Of a stretch of 64,000 nucleotides of DNA, positions 23,231 to 34,795 are shown in pieces. The position numbers and the translations under genes were made by a program. Positions within the stretch are counted from its first letter, which is position 1. Every line of letters begins with the position of its first letter. Source of the DNA: Lentinus brumalis. Taxonomy: Eukaryota; Basidiomycota; Agaricomycetes; Polyporales; Polyporaceae. The stretch lies in the NCBI GenBank assembly GCA_001792895.1, contig MARA01000009.1:1364001-1428000 (forward strand), in the 5' to 3' direction. The notes beneath the pieces were generated by a model, which saw nothing but the letters and a program-made list of their open reading frames with translations, made no database searches and was not told where the DNA came from.

Positions 23231-25061
23231 AGTTTCTCTGCCGCTGTGCACCCGCTCAAGGACTCCTCCACCCCCACTGGTCATCATTGTCCGTCAGCCT
23301 TGTACATTCTTCGCGCTCTGGTCTGCATTCGAGCAGTCTTATTCCTGCAGTCCTCCGCACGCGCGACGCCAGCCAGCTGGAAACCGCGTCCCGCCCGTCA
23401 CTGCCCGTCCAGGGCCCCGCTCTCAAGCGATGATCTTGGGTTCGCGGAGGCATCGGTTCCTGCGCCGTCAGAGAGCCCGATCGCGTGTGAATGATGGACC
23501 CGACTGCAGGGAGCTCGGAGTATGTCGACCTGCGTCCTCCATCATCTATCTCGAGCTTCAACGTCGAACCTGCGCTCCCGGGACCGGAAAGCGAGACCTC
23601 CGAGTCGATCCTGCCCACACACTCCATGCTATCCGTGCTGGGAAGTCTGTGAGCTTCGCTCGCCGGCCAGAGTATGGCCTGCAACCTTACTTTCGAACAA
23701 GGAACGCGAAGCTATGGCGCGAGATAGCTTCACGCGGTAGTCACGCTCGTCGACGTTTCTCCTGCATCTTATTACCTTCCTTCCTTCCTTCCTCCCTCCG
23801 TCCGTCCGTCCGCATTCGCACCGTCTACGCCTCCCAGCTCCGGGCTCCCGCTGGTAGACGACATCCCGCTCATTGGCATGCTTCCAATGCTACGCCTTCC
23901 CGGGATCAGTGGCGACCTCCCCCGATGGCTAACGGACGTTCGATATGTGCTTAGCTCGTTGCACCGGCGATGGCACGCTTCAGAGCCGTCTACGTCCCTT
24001 CAAGACCCCATGTCTCGTCGCATTCTGAGGCTGCGTGTCTCCACCCGGGTCCGCTCGCGATCGCGATCTCGAGATGCACCGCTCTCGACTTTCTGTGGTT
24101 CCACGAGAGCTCCTGGGACGAAGAGTTCATACGCTGCGCGCGCGGTGGGTGCCAGTGCACGGGCCGAGATGCGTTGACATCTTCTCAACTCTACTCTACA
24201 ACATGCTCTATGGCGTACTCGAAGGAAACTCGTTATGGCAAGAGGATGTGTACAGTGACGGTGCGTGCTACAATGAGCCTCACCATCAATGTACGTTACC
24301 TCCGTGTACTTGCGGCCATTTCTGCATACATCTATGGCTATGTTGGTGAGGGATGTGCCGGTTTTCTCGGGTGACGATACGTCAGTGGTGAATGCCTGAG
24401 AGACTTGGACCTTCTGGACGCGCAGCAATCCCGTGTTTCGTCCTGTATTTAGCTTGTCGGTCATCTATTTGAAGTATCGACACTTGATACGAAGCGACCA
24501 CGGGCACAGGTACAAACGTTTGACGAGTTGAATTGATACACATCCATAGAATCGCTCCGCAGATATGACTAATCATACGAGTATTACTGCCGCGGGATAG
24601 CTTCGTGAGGGCAAGAGGGACTGAGTCCAGGTGCGCGTGCAAGCCTGAACGTCGAGGATAACTAAACGTGAAACCTAGCCACACGACACATCGCATCGTG
24701 GGCAAGAACGACATATATAGTGCACATATGAGTGTGCGGCATATCCAAGGGCGGATGCGGTTGCAGGGGTTTGGAGAGACAATTCCGAGCGCGGCACCTC
24801 GGGGACGTTCGGCGACGAATGATGGAGAGGTTGAAACTGTGCGGGTTACGGCAGGAGCGTCGGGGCAGAAGGTTACGCGTGTCCAGCGGAGACGCAGGTG
24901 CGGACAATGTTTTCCGGTGACATATCCGCCGCAATCAGAGACAAGTGTCCGCGATACCAGGCGGCACGAGTTCCTTGTGACGGCTATGTGCTCCCGCTGG
25001 CCTAGTGCCAGCTGCAAGCACCTCACTTGCTCTCCTATAGCTCATTAGTATCAGCTACTAC
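23231..25061. other. No supportable gene; includes a (CCTT)n(CCGT)n microsatellite
   Basis: Mixed short frames only. A pyrimidine-rich microsatellite (ccttcc..ccgtccgt) lies at about 23770-23812. A + strand frame at 23970-24374 is open for 134 codons but has no recognisable motif. Confidence 0.4.
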
Positions 25062-25160
25062 AAATTATTTGGAACCCTTAGTTAAGGCGGTTAGTCAATC
25101 ATTTGGGCCCTTAGTACACGGGCCCATTTTCGATATTTGGCTGGCGAATATCCGTGTGCC
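25062..25160 (-). repeat. Repeat tail shared with the SINE-like element at 48 kb
   Basis: On the minus strand this segment aligns to about 48190-48296: cgaatat..gggcccgtgtactaagg, ccaaatgat, ccgccttaacta, ccaaataatt. No tRNA-like head is attached here, so it is a truncated or separately propagated copy. Confidence 0.6.
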
Positions 25161-25925
25161 TCCTCCTCGTCGTCGCCGTCGACGGGGGCGCACCCAACTA
25201 TCTGTCGAATTATTCACTCTGGTCGTCGTCGTTGGCGCCTCGAGCCCTCCCCGCGCCGCGCGCCTATGCCTCGCCCACGCCCCACATACCCTCCTCGCCG
25301 CTTCCCGCCGGCCGCCGGCGCTACCCAGAGCGGGGGTCCGCCCACTGTCCCGAGGCCCGTCCTCATCGCTCCAAATATTTCGCCCCCTCCCAAATACTCG
25401 CAGGCGCAGTCCCTCCTCCCCTCTCTGCTCGCCGGCGTCTCCACCGCCCGCGTCGCGTCGCACCGCGTCTATATACTCCAGCGCCCATCAGCGCGTCGCA
25501 CCGCACACTGCGATCGCCGGCGCCCATCTACCCCCGCGCCCACCCCGCCGACGTCGCACCGCACACCCCGCTCGCTGGCGCCTAACACCTTCGCCCGCCC
25601 TTTCTCCTCGCACCATCAACTTGTGTGCGCGCCCTTCATTCTCGCACACCCCCTGGGCTCGCCCCGCGGCTCTCTAGTGCACCCTCCATACATCCACTCC
25701 GCAACGCATCCCCCTCGCTGGTGCCTAACTCATCTGCACGCCCTTCCCGCTCGCCCAGTACTCACTCCTGTCCTCCGCCCCAGGAGATGTCGAAGGTCAT
25801 GGCCGCGCGCCACGCTCCCGCCCCTCCCATGTTCCCCCATGTCGCACTCTGCAACGCACTCCCCTCGCTGGTGCCTATCTCGTCGGCACGCCAGGTCACC
25901 ATCACGGATTCAGTATGATCGCACC
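25161..25925. repeat. C-rich, degenerate repeat tract
   Basis: Low-complexity DNA with loose repeats of ccgcaac(g)ca..ccctcgctggtgcctaa..cgcacgcc (for example 25695-25742 and 25851-25895) and cgtcgcaccgca. Pro/Ser/His-rich frames open in several phases are artefacts of composition. Confidence 0.6.
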
Positions 25926-25939
25926 CGCCCAAACTGAGA

Positions 25940-26013
25940 CATGAACCTCTTTGGCTGAGTTGGTACAGCCTTCTGTCAATTTGAAGGCTGCAGGTTCGAT
26001 TCCTGCCCATGCC
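25940..26013 (+). other. tRNA-like sequence, probably a SINE head or tRNA relic
   Basis: It has an A-box-like TGGCTGAGTTGG (25952-25963) and a perfect B-box GGTTCGATTCC (25993-26003) inside a 5-bp stem GCAGG/CCTGC. The expected 7-bp acceptor stem does not form with the upstream bases, and the anticodon arm is an 8-bp hairpin CAGCCTTC/GAAGGCTG with a 9-base loop. It is therefore unlikely to be a working tRNA gene. Confidence 0.5.
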
Positions 26014-26287
26014 ATTACCTCCTCGGGACAGTATTTTTTACCATGCCACCCTGTGCCACCGACACCGTCTACCTCGACCACTGCCATACCCGCCGTCTCT
26101 CCCCTGCGCTCCAATCGCCCTTCGTCAGACTAAGTATTCTCGCCACAGCTACGCCGTCGCATACATTCGTTGCTCACTCCCTCGCTCAATCATGTATTGT
26201 TAACCTCCTCGGTCCCCGTCAGGATTTACCTGGCTGCATTCATTCGCGTGATAATGCAAATCACCCAGACACACGATGTTTTATTGA

Positions 26288-29158
26288 CTATGGCTGCTCT
26301 ACAACCTCCGCAGTCTTCATTTGCTTTCCGCGCCCCTTAGCCTTTGGAGCAACTACCTGGATGTTCCCAGTGGGCACGTCACCGTCGCCGTCCGTGCGCG
26401 CCCGCTTGACGCTCTCGCCTTCCACGGCCTGCCCTCCTACTTCTTGTTTGCGCTTGCGCTGAGTCGATGCGGACGATGGCACATTGGCGGCGCACTCTGG
26501 AGCCAAGGCCTTGAGCGCCATGCTCGCCACACGACCGCTCCTTCGCCCACCCCCGACCTTCGCCATGACCGGTGCGTCGGCAGGGGCAACGTTCTCCTTG
26601 CCCCCGGTGGACACGGTTTCATGCGATCGCTCAGTCACATCCGTCATGGGCATGATCGCTGCCGCCTCTTGCACGCTGCCGTCAATGGGGGGCGCATCCG
26701 CCGCCGACCCACCTGAGATAAGCCCCTCCCCTCCTGCCGGAGGAGCCACTTGGTCGACGTCCATGGAGGCCCCCCCCTTTCCCCCAGTCGGCCCTCGCCC
26801 CACGTCCAGCAGCTGCAGCTCCTCTCCCTCGTCCTCGACCGCGACTCTCCCCCGCCCTCCACCCGCCTTCTTCGGCAGCTCGTCGCTCCCCTTTTCTCCA
26901 GCTTCGCCCTCGCCGCCACGTGACCCGCCTGCACCTCCTCGCCCTCCCCGTCCTCGTCCTCGACCGCGCCCTTTCCCCCGTCCTCTAGCGGCCGTCTTCG
27001 CCTTCCCGTTTGCCTTCTCCGGCACCCCACCCTCTTGCCCCCCATCTACTCTCGAATCTCGGGCAGCCGCCAACTGTTCTTCCGGGGCGTCGGGGAGAGG
27101 CAACACAACACGTGCGGTATCGGAGGTCGTCAATGCACCCTCGCCCATATCTCCTCTCGCAAGCTCGAACCTGGGCACGTCCTTACCGCTCGTCACCTCA
27201 CCGCCGCTCGGCGCCTCCTCAATAGGCAGCTCAGTCACTTCCTCGATAGGCAGGCCAGTGAAGACGGCGTCCGGGCTGCTCGGTGGCATCGAGCTGTCCT
27301 CGATCTCGTCAATCTCGCGAAGATGAGGTCACCGGCGACGGCATCTCGATGGGCGACGTGGCTCGGGATGGCGAGGATCGGATGTGAGGGACGCTCGTCC
27401 TCAGCGGCAGGGGCGTGCTCGACGGCATCTCCATCGGCGACGTGCCTCGGGGTGGCGAGGATGGGATGTCAGGGACGCTCGTCCTCAGCGGCAGGGGCGT
27501 GCTGGCGGGGGTCGTGTTCGACTGCCGTTTCTCTTTGCGGGGCGTCGCTAGCACAGTGAGTCGTTCTCCCGGCATGGCCGCCCTACCCCCCAGGTACTTC
27601 ATGGGGCAACCCTCCTCTTGTGCGCCCCATAGCCTCGTGTAGAGGTTGATGATAGAGCCATATGCCCTTTTCGCCTCCCACTCAAAAGCGAATGCATCAA
27701 CCCACTCTGCTCCTACGTACTGTGCTGGTGATCGGACCAGCGCGTCCAGATCGAGGTCTTTCCCCTCCGGCATTTGGAAGCCTGCAACTCAGCACATCAG
27801 AGAGCGCCCCCAACCCATGGGATATCACTCACGCCATGACTCCTTCAAATATCCTTTCAATAGGGAGATTGACTCGTCTATGCTGGCGCTCCCGTCGAAC
27901 TCAGGCAGCGCGGGCTGCCCCTGTTTGTCGCAGGTCGCACCCTGGCTCAGGATAGGATTGTCAGCTATAACCTTTCAGTCAGTATCCCCAGTGGACTGTG
28001 CGGCATCGGGGTACTCACGGATGACGGACTCAAACCAGCGCTTCAAACGCTCTCCTTCCCCCGGCGGGGGCCCCCCCTCGAAGTGACAGTACGAGATTCC
28101 CTTGCCATCTTTCGTGATAGAGAATCTGTATACGTGTCAGCTTGGAGCAGATCAGCACAGGCACAACATTCCCGCACTCTTTGATATCCAAATGGTTGAC
28201 GTTGTCTTTCGTACCCATTGCAACATGGAACGCTCCCATGCCAATCTGGAGTGGCCCTAGACCGACGACACCGGCTAACATGCTCATCAGCAGCGCGGTG
28301 AATCCGCCCTGGTTGCTGCCGTGGAAGTTTCAATGCAAGGTCACAGGAATGCGCTCATGCACGTACATGAAACACTGGTCCACAGGCAGCTTGCTCGCCT
28401 CCGCCGCCCTTCTAGCCCAATCGGCCTGATCATCTTCCGACAGTTTCTCAAACTCTGCTTTAGCCACCTGGGCTTTCTGGCCGATCGTCGGTGTCCCCGG
28501 CAGCGCCGCCATGCCTTCTGCAGGTCTGGGTCCTTGCTGATCTCCCACCAGTGCTTCCACGTCGTCTTCGCCCTCCCTTTGAGCATCTTGATGAACGGGT
28601 TGTTGCTCACCGCCCCTGGAATCACATCGTCTTCTTCCTTCTCCTCCCCTGCGTCCTCGTCGTCTTCGTGATCATCCTCATCTTTTTTGGTTGCGTCGTC
28701 CGTGTGCACAATGTCGGTACACGTCCGGTTACGTGCGTTGTTGTACCAGTTCTTCACCGCCTGATATGTCACCGTGAGTAGACGTCATCGTCAGCGCCCC
28801 GTCGCGAATGTCACCTTGCGAATGTCCTCCGCAGAGTACTTGCTCAGCTGCCTTGGGCCGAACGTGGTCACGATTTCCTCCTGCTTCTTCTTGATCCAGT
28901 CCCTCTTCTCCTTCTGCTTACGCTGGGCCAGATATACCTGGTATGTTGGCAACCCTTGTCGCAGGCAGTCTATCACCGCTGGGTGAGCGGATAGCCGTAC
29001 CGACTTGTAAGGGCGTGTGTCGCCCTTCATGTGGTGCGCGACATCAGCCATGTATGTCACCACCAACCCAGCAGCGCACTCACATTGGGTACACTTGCAC
29101 CCGCTGACACGGTCGTTGGGTCGGTCGCCGAATTATGTGACTCAGTCACCTCCGCCAT
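26288..29158 (-). pseudogene. Multi-exon hypothetical gene with RG-rich tail, apparently broken
   Basis: Starts at ATG 29158 (MAEVTESHNSATDPTT..). The next exon (about 28820-29040) has RLSAHPAVIDCLRQGLPTYQ and a Lys-rich helix. The third (about 28500-28760) has NWYNNARNRT then an acidic stretch. Two defects are visible: the frame shifts by one near 28510-28530, after DLQKAWR, and a TGA at about 28330 interrupts a reading that continues NFHGSNQGGFTALLMSML. Exons at 27840-27960 and 27309-27773 follow. The final exon (26288-27300) is acidic, with a run of RGRGKGRGRGRG and a basic KRKRKQE patch. The pattern resembles large basidiomycete proteins of unknown function found near transposons. Either defect could be an undetected splice; both together favour a pseudogene. 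Confidence 0.5.
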
Positions 29159-29264
29159 GGTCCCGTTCGGTACGGTGGATGTCAGGATTGGCGACCTGCA
29201 CAGTTCACCTCCCCACGGTCCTGGTTTCCTCAGCTCGAGATTAGGCAGGGACGCCCGCAGCAAG

Positions 29265-29305
29265 GGGGGGGGGGGGTGTGAGCGGGCGGCGGGGCGGGGG
29301 CGGAG
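29265..29305. repeat. Poly-G tract (12 G) with adjacent G clusters
   Basis: A run of 12 G followed by gggcggcggggcgggggcgg, capable in principle of G-quadruplex formation. A second G run of 13-14 lies at 30126-30140, near the duplicated exon. Confidence 0.8.
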
Positions 29306-29599
29306 GCAGAGAAAAAACACTAGGCGCCGGTTGCCGAGCTGAGGTGGGGTGGGCCCATCCACACTTGACGGCCTGAGGGGAGTGTACGCGCTCAACACGC
29401 CGCAGCGGTAACAAGGCCCTCTGTGTACTGTACTCATTTTCCTCAACGTGATCGCGACCATCATGACATTATATGTGAAAGTCCATGTTCGGCACCTCTT
29501 CGAATGCTATCAACCACCCTGTGACCTCTTCTTTCATGTCGCTCGCCGGTTGTTGTACCAATGCCTCATGGCCTGCGTGGTCGTCAGTTCAACCTTATT

Positions 29600-29830
29600 T
29601 CAGAGCGGCCCTACGTCTCTTACTGTATAGATCTCCTCCGCATTGTAACCTCTCAACTCAGCATGCTTGAACTTCCGGTAAGTCTCCTGGGCTTCCCTCT
29701 GCAGCCACTGTTTCTGCACGTCGTAGCCACGGCCCGCCACGTCTGCCTGATAGGTGGCAAGTCGTTCCAGTAGGCAGGCCCTCACCCTTTCGTGTTCGGA
29801 CAGCCGCACAGGCGGCCGGCGTGCCCGGGC
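29600..29830 (-). pseudogene. Duplicated exon of the neighbouring gene
   Basis: The minus-strand segment RLSEHERVRACLLERLATYQ..EEIYT is similar to the second exon of the gene at 26288-29158 (RLSAHPAVIDCLRQGLPTYQ..AEDIRK) in spacing and in the final AEDI/AEEI followed by a GTAAGA/GTGACA donor. No full set of neighbouring exons is present; a minus-strand open stretch at 30207-30425 might belong to it. I read it as the remnant of a tandem copy. Confidence 0.5.
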
Positions 29831-30475
29831 TGTATCAGTGCGTTTGTGGGTCTACATTCTCCAGTGAACACCAGCGGGGGAGTCTATGTCACCGATGGAG
29901 GCACCCACCTTCCCCTTCTTCGCGATCTCATTTGCGCCGTCCTTCTCATTCTCCGTGTTCGCAATATGGTTCATGTCCACACCTTAGTTTGTATCCAATG
30001 GCCCAGTGGTAGTCGGGCACGTGAGTTCAGTGGGGTGGTCGAGGTACAGAGGGGACGCGCTTGTAATATGTACGGCGCCTCACTTGAATGCTCGGGGGGC
30101 GCCCCCACCGCCGTAACTTCGATGCTGGGGGGGGGGGGGGCGGGCTCCGTGGTCACGTTGAACTTGCGGCCCTGATTCCATACATTCTATACAACTTTGC
30201 AACATCTCACGACACGATTTCGCAGTCCGAGTCTTCCTGCTCCTCAACCTCGTCATCTATGTGCGATTCCACCCCCGCTGTCCATCCTGAGCTCCGCCGG
30301 GGCCAACCCTGTCTTCCGACTTCCGCCCGCCTTGCAAAGAATCGGGGTAATTTGCCGCTGCCTTCCCGCATGCATATCGGGAGCGTCGCCTCGACATACT
30401 GGTGCAGGTTTCGAGCAACTTCCACGTGCTGACGCTTCAGGATCAGCCCTTCTCCTCAGTCCTTAGTGTCATTTA

Positions 30476-30537
30476 GATCCATCCAATGACTGTGGTAACA
30501 GACCCACATGGATCCACCCTCAGACTGTAGTGACAGT
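30476..30537 (+). repeat. Left copy of the inverted repeat bounding the KDZ region
   Basis: Begins GATCCATCCAATGACTGT and contains GTAACAG, TGGATCCACCCT and ACTGTAGTGACAGT. It matches the reverse complement of 43685-43744 at roughly four positions in five with single-base gaps. Similarity stops on both sides. Confidence 0.7.
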
Positions 30538-31246
30538 GCGCACTGTAAATGGATCCCGGCGTTTATACCCGCGGATGCAGGGTGCATACCGAAACGGGCG
30601 ATACCAGCGCGCCTCACCGCTCATGCGGCAGTACCCCACTCGCGCCCCGCTTGGTAGCCTATTTCTGTGCAAACCGCCCATACGCGGAGTGTCAAAGTCG
30701 TCCTCACGTCGTGTGGAATATACGCACATATACTCTCGCGTGCCGGAGTGTGAACTCAGGACGATAGCTGCTGGTTCGGGCTGGTACCCGCGCCTTGCCT
30801 GGTCCCGATGACGGCTGCCTAGGTATGTTGTCGTTCCTGCGTCCTGGTACCTGTCCCGGACGACCTCCGTGACTGACCTGCCCGTAAAAAACTTACCGGT
30901 CTTCACTTCCAGCAAGTATGTACCTGCGCAGTTAATATCCCAATGCAGTCAGTACTTCGGTACTGGTGGGTCTTGAGTTCCGAGTCGCAGTTCTGATGAC
31001 TCTCAGGTCAGAACTTGTGATGATCACCCAAGGTGCGTGCCTGTAAGACTCTATGCACGGCCTACTGCGACTATGCACTACATGCAGGACCCTAATGATT
31101 CTAAGGTGGCCCTCGCGTTGGCTTCGACTGCGCGCGCCGCTCTTGGTTCCATCTCTACAGTCCCCGCCACTATCTCATGACTGGGACCCGGGACTGTTAC
31201 CCTGTGGGACTGGCAACCACCGCCATAGAGGCAACACGTCCATGCT
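30538..31246. other. Subterminal DNA of the KDZ region; no supported gene
   Basis: A minus-strand frame at 30520-30915 is open for 131 codons and a + strand frame overlaps it, but neither has a recognisable motif or convincing start. Small inverted repeats occur (for example cagtacttcggtactg near 30950). Confidence 0.4.
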
Positions 31247-31765
31247 ACTGTGCTCATGGATCCAAGGACGTGCGCTCGGGCGCGTCTACGCAAACACGAC
31301 TGTGGGCATGGATCCAAGCGTACTCCTTGGATCCATGCTCACAGTCGCAGATTCGGACTCAACTCGGACGTGACCATGCTACTGTGAGCATGGATCCAAG
31401 GACGTGCGCTCGGACGCGTCTACGCGACTGTGAGCATGGATCCAAGCGTACTCCTTGGATCCATGCTCACAGTCTCAGATTCGGACTCAACTCGGACGTG
31501 ACCATGCTACTGTGAGCATGGATCCAAGGACGTGCGCTCGGACGCGTCTACGCGACTGTGAGCATGGATCCAAGCGTACTCCTTGGATCCATGCTCACAG
31601 TCTCAGATTCGGACTCAACTCGGACGCGTCCATGCTACTGTGAGCATGGATCCAAGGACGTACGCTCGGACGCGTCTACGCGACTGTGAGCATGGATCCA
31701 AGCGTACTCCTTGGATCCATGCTCACAGTCGCACGTTCGGGCTTAACTCGGACGCGTCCATGCTC
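31247..31765. repeat. Left palindrome array: about four 128-bp tandem units
   Basis: Units start at 31247, 31381, 31509 and 31637 (spacing 134, 128, 128). Each holds a half-palindrome followed by a 47-bp palindrome with arms ACTGTGAGCATGGATCCAAG around a 7-base centre CGTACTC (31299-31345, one mismatch; 31427-31473, 31555-31601 and 31683-31729, perfect). Units also contain ACGCGT. The near identity of copies points to recent amplification or homogenisation. Confidence 0.95.
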
Positions 31766-32089
31766 ACTATTCCCAGCCGCATGTGCCATATGACGATAGG
31801 ATGAAGTCCAGATGTCCCGCCGTTCATGAGTACTCATACTTCGGTCTTGTTGGTTCTGTACGTAGAATATCTCGCATGTATTCGTCTCAAGAACGATGTA
31901 TTAGGCACACGCCAAGTCTATCATATATACATTGACCAGAATATTGTGACACCGAGACCGGGGACCGTAACATGCGCGATACACGCACTCCAAGTCACAG
32001 GCGTCCGACAGACAAAAACATTTGAACGAACTACACGAGATACGAGACTTACCGATGGCGAACCTTCTTCGTTTTTCTGAAGGTAGACG

Positions 32090-34451
32090 TCAGAAGCAGA
32101 ATGACGAGGTGGATGCAGATTGTACGCACGGCGCAGAAGCATGAGGCAAAGTCTTGCGGCGTTTCGCGCCTCCTGGCGCTTCAGTTGCCTTTTTGGGCTG
32201 TGCCGTCCGTGCAGTGTCCTTCGGAGTCTTCTGTGCTCGGGTTTCTCGACCGCTGCGACTCAAGGCCGCCCGAGTCTCTGCCATCCCAGCGGCCGTTCGA
32301 GCAGCTGCCGCTCGAGTCCTGGACGCTGGAGCTGCTAATGACTCGGCCGATGTCTCAGTTGCTGCCACTTGAGCCGCTGCCGTTGCGGCCACAGTTCGAC
32401 TCCTGGATGCTCGAGCTACTGGGATTGTGGCAGCTGGAGCAATAGCCTTTCGGCTTGAGCGACGCTTGGAAGGAGCCTGCGTCTCAGGTGTGTCGGCGGA
32501 GGCGTCGGGTGTGTTGGCGGAGGCGTCGGGCGTGCACTCGGAGCGTGGAATCTCGGGGAGTGGCATCTCCATGAAGAGCTGATATGCGTCCGGGTCAGAT
32601 GCCGCAAAGGCGGCCATCATCTGGTCCATGGCCTCTCCGGAGAACTGCTCCATGTGGATGATCATCTGACCCTCACTGGTGAGAGGGTCGGTAGTGATGG
32701 TGACGGGCGCAGTGGTCTCCACAACGGGCGCGGTGTTCCCCGCAACGGGCGCGGTGTTCCCCGCAACGGGCGCGATGGTCTCCACAACGGGCGCGATGGT
32801 CTCCGCAACGGGCGCGATGGTCTCCGCAACGGGCGCGGTGGTCTCCGCAACGGGCGCGGTGGTCCGCACAACGGGCGCGGTGGTCTCTGCAACGGGCGCG
32901 GTGGCCCGCACAACAGGCACGGTGTTCTCAGCAACTAGTAACCCAGCCTGGTTGAGAGGCGGCTGGAAGGAGTCGGGAGACACGCCTCTGAACATGTCTT
33001 CCTGGGACATGACTGCGAAGCCGAGGCTTGGCTCGTCCTGTTCATGTTCTGAACTAGCGCTACCCGGCGCAGTGGGGACGTCCGCCGCTGCATGAACCGG
33101 CGAGATGGTGCTCGAGCTGGGTGGCATGACTAGCCCAACTGCGGCCGTCGGGACCTGCACATGACCGGTCAAAGTCGTGCTACTCGGGCTTGGCAGTGCC
33201 GTCTGGGAGGGCACGACACCCACGACGACAGGTACGCTACCCTGTCTTGAGGACGAGGAACTGGAAGCCTCGAGACTTCGAGCCTGCTGGACATCGCGTG
33301 CTAAAGGCCTAGCGTTAGTACCGATATAGAGCCGGATAACGAGGGACGTACGGAATACTTGTTTGGCAAACCGTCCGATGGGGACAACAAATTGCTCCTC
33401 AAAGTTCGGCATGGCTTGCGCGAAGTTGGGACCGTGTGGGTCATGACCAAAGTGAGCCCTGTACCAACGTCCCGGTCAGTGGTCTCGCCGGGTTGCAAGT
33501 CCATTAGGAAGCTCACGATATGGTTCCGATCTTCCCCTTGTCCTCGGGTACCGGGCCTGCCCCGACCACGCTGAACATCCAGCCACTTGCCGCGGACACA
33601 GGGGTCAGGAGACTCGTCAGAACCTGGGGCGTAACGTCTATCGCGCTGCCATATAGAATATGAGATTGAGCAGTGGACGAGGATGTGGATAGAGGACTTA
33701 CTCTTGGAATTGCTGCGCGGAGCGTTCCGAATCCAAAGTAAGCGCGCGCCCGGTCCGGCCGGCCTTGGCGTCCTCCTTCGCCTTGCCTAGCCTCTTCTTG
33801 ATGTCACTCTTGACCGCGGTGGTTGTCTCGTCGTACGCCGCCTTGGTGCACGCCTTCACATTGTTCAGCCTCTCACCGGGAAGCAGCTTGCGGCCGAGCT
33901 CCGCCTCCATCTCTATCTTCTTGGCAACCACCGCCGGCCGCACGTCGTGCTCGTAACGGTCCTTCGAGAACATCTCCTTCGCTTGCGGCAACCGCCCGCC
34001 CTTCTTGGAGATGCCAATGGCACGAAGCAACGCCCCCAACGGGGCTGCTGTGGGACGCTGCCGGTCCTTGTTCTTGTGCCAATTGCGGAGCTGCTACGCA
34101 TCGTGCCGGGACGTCAAGACCACCACAGATAACGGATGGATCCGTACTCACCTCACGCCGCTTCTTAATCGCCGCATTCAGCTGTTCGTTCTCCTGTTCG
34201 CCGAGCCTGGCACGATCGGTGTGGCCGAAGAGAAGCTTGCATTCAGACCAGAGGGCGAAGAACTCGTTGCCCATAGACTCCAGATATGCCGCAAGGTTCT
34301 TGCTCTTCTGGGCTGCCAGGTAAGCAGTTCGCGTTTCTTGCAACCAGTGCCACTGCTCGCGAGTTGTCCAGCTTTTAGATGAACCCGGCCAGTTGTCGTT
34401 TTCATACTGCTCATCGTCCCCCAAGGAGAACTCCTGAGGGACGTCAGACAT
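32090..34451 (-). CDS. KDZ-region hypothetical protein with Thr/Ala/Pro-rich repeats
   Basis: Starts at ATG 34451 (MSDVPQEFSLGDDEQYEND..). Exon 1 has SWTTREQWHWLQETRTAYLA and a helical segment to KKRRE, donor GTGAGT. Exon 2 (about 33705-34090) has RNWHKNKDRQ.., LLRAIGISKKGGRLPQAKEM and basic helices, donor GTAAGT. Two short exons follow at about 33360-33650, including HGPNFAQAMPNFEEQFVVPI. The last exon (32090-33300) is Ser/Ala/Thr-rich. It carries an eight-residue repeat of the type PVAETTAP/PVAETIAP encoded by the minisatellite at 32700-32935, then a basic Arg/Lys-rich tail (KRRSSRKAIAP, KRRKTLPHA) suggesting nuclear targeting. Junctions in the middle exons are approximate. Function unknown; it is transcribed away from the viroplasmin-like gene. 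Confidence 0.6.
32700..32935. repeat. 24-bp minisatellite in a coding exon
   Basis: About nine to ten units of (c)aacgggcgcg(g/a)tggtctccgc, read on the minus strand as the octapeptide repeat of the gene at 32090-34451. Units are 24 bp so the frame is kept. Confidence 0.9.
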
Positions 34452-34795
34452 GGAGGGTAGAGCGCGCGATGGGGGCGGGGGAGGATCCGGAGCGAGCGCG
34501 GACAGCGCGGTCGTGGCGGGCAGCCATATGAGGGCGAAGAGCCCGAGAGGTTCATGGTAACGAACTTACCCGGTCTTGCGAGCTCGGGCTCGCATCGAGG
34601 CAGCACGTCGGGAATGGTATGCTCCCTCCTCACACGGACATCGCTTACCTCTGTTTACAGGAATCGATCACCCCCTTCACCGGACATCCGGCATCCGTCC
34701 AGCTGCCTATAAAGATCGCCACGTCTTGCTCGTATCCCTCATCCCCTCGTCTCTCCTTCCCTCTCTCCCTAGTCTTCCACTCTTTGCAATCTCTC

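Noticed and set aside
25027..25937. Overlapping Pro/Ser-rich + strand frames
   Set aside because: C-rich repeated DNA open in several phases; no start, splice pattern or motif.
30520..30915. Minus-strand 131-codon frame as a gene
   Set aside because: Overlaps the end repeat and an equally open + strand frame; no motif.
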